NCBI GenBank assembly: GCA_964439135.1
Contig: CAYTNN010000108.1
Location: forward strand, 1-14,781
Reading direction: 5' to 3'
Source of the DNA: JAFGPJ01 sp964439135
GTDB lineage: Bacteria; Planctomycetota; Phycisphaerae; Sedimentisphaerales; Anaerobacaceae
DNA: 14,781 nt
Under the pieces are notes generated by a model, which had not been told where the DNA came from, did not search any database, and saw only the letters and a list, made by a program, of their open reading frames with translations. Shown here in pieces: positions 14,412 to 14,781 of the stretch (its first letter is position 1; each line of letters begins with the position of its first letter). Position numbers and translations under genes: made by a program.

Positions 14412-14781
14412 TCAGTGGGTGGGATTGTATCCGCGGCGCATGAATTCCAAATCGTCGGTGCCGTCGGGCACGGGCCAGCGTATGCAGTCGGGATAGGGCA
14501 CGAACGTCATTTCCAGGGTGCTCTTCTGCTTCCACTTGTGCTTAATCGCATGGCCGTCGGAGAAGCCCAGCACGCTGAGCTGCCCGTGCCGCACTACAAC
14601 CGGGTCCCACCATCGATCCCCCTGCTTTTCCAGATTCCACGACCCCCAGTTGTAGCCGCCCACGTCTGTTTTTTCTTCGAGAAATACGTACTTTATGCCG
14701 GGATTCTTAATCTCTGTGAGCTTCTTAGTAGTAACGCAAAATGATTCATATAAGAAGTCCCATTTTGACGACCTTATTAAT
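14412..14781 (-). CDS. H-X9-DG prepilin-type protein, C-terminal part
   Basis: The last 122 residues of a gene that enters from the right edge; no start lies in the window. The frame is open to the edge, so the GTG at 14663 is an internal valine, not a start. The key motif is HGQLSVLGFSDGH, in which His, nine residues and Asp-Gly fit the prepilin-processing-associated H-X9-DG domain found in large paralogous sets in planctomycetes. Around it are Trp-rich stretches (GGYNWGSWNL, GDRWWDPVVV) and the tail DDLEFMRRGYNPTH. Full members begin with a type IV prepilin-like cleavage site and a hydrophobic helix, here outside the window. They are thought to be exported and may form pseudopilus-like or surface structures; the function is unproven. 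A relic of a close paralogue lies at 12666-12719. Confidence 0.82.
   Translation of the reverse strand, partial: LIRSSKWDFLYESFCVTTKKLTEIKNPGIKYVFLEEKTDVGGYNWGSWNLEKQGDRWWDPVVVRHGQLSVLGFSDGHAIKHKWKQKSTLEMTFVPYPDCIRWPVPDGTDDLEFMRRGYNPTH

Noticed and set aside
14412..14663. Complete small gene starting at GTG 14663
   Set aside because: The frame stays open upstream to the window edge with protein-like sequence, so this is the tail of a longer gene.

Overview
The window most resembles a chromosomal segment from a planctomycete, probably class Phycisphaerae (Sedimentisphaerales-like). This is inferred from gene content. It carries two Tat-exported GFO/IDH/MocA oxidoreductases, a relic of a sugar isomerase/epimerase of the kind that accompanies them, a secreted protein with dockerin-type and LamG domains, a small membrane-anchored LysM protein, and the tail of an H-X9-DG prepilin-type protein plus a relic of a second one. 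The segment comes from a draft assembly: a run of exactly 100 N sits between two identical 55-bp sequences.

Layout. Positions 1-420 are non-coding and hold a GC-rich hairpin and a near-consensus sigma-70 promoter. carB (421-3621, +) follows, alone, with no carA in view. A lipoprotein alpha/beta hydrolase (3695-4585, -) converges on it. Positions 4586-5394 have no convincing gene but contain the gap, its flanking repeat and several inverted repeats. A LysM protein (5395-5880, +) follows. Next is a broken TIM-barrel isomerase/epimerase (6081-6713, -) with an in-frame amber codon and a missing C-terminal third, divergent from oxidoreductase 1 (6828-8165, +). On the minus strand, oxidoreductase 2 (12488-11127) is followed by a mutarotase-like/dockerin/LamG protein (10987-9092) and a lipoprotein glycerophosphodiester phosphodiesterase (9067-8237). 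The last two are 24 bp apart and share a candidate promoter. The right end holds a two-gene chaperone operon, Hsp20 then DnaJ, joined by an ATGA overlap, and a partial H-X9-DG protein running off the edge.

How the genes work together. carB makes carbamoyl phosphate for pyrimidines and arginine and has no evident link to its neighbours. The block 6.1-12.5 kb looks like envelope carbohydrate and phosphodiester handling: Tat-exported sugar-type dehydrogenases, a secreted carbohydrate-binding protein and a lipoprotein phosphodiesterase. No substrate can be read from sequence. The Hsp20-DnaJ pair is a small chaperone module whose DnaJ keeps all four zinc motifs but has almost no Gly/Phe linker. 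I found no clear evidence for a wholly new system. The most unusual items are the decayed genes, the 55-bp gap-flanking repeat, the short-linker DnaJ coupled to Hsp20, and hairpins in leaders.
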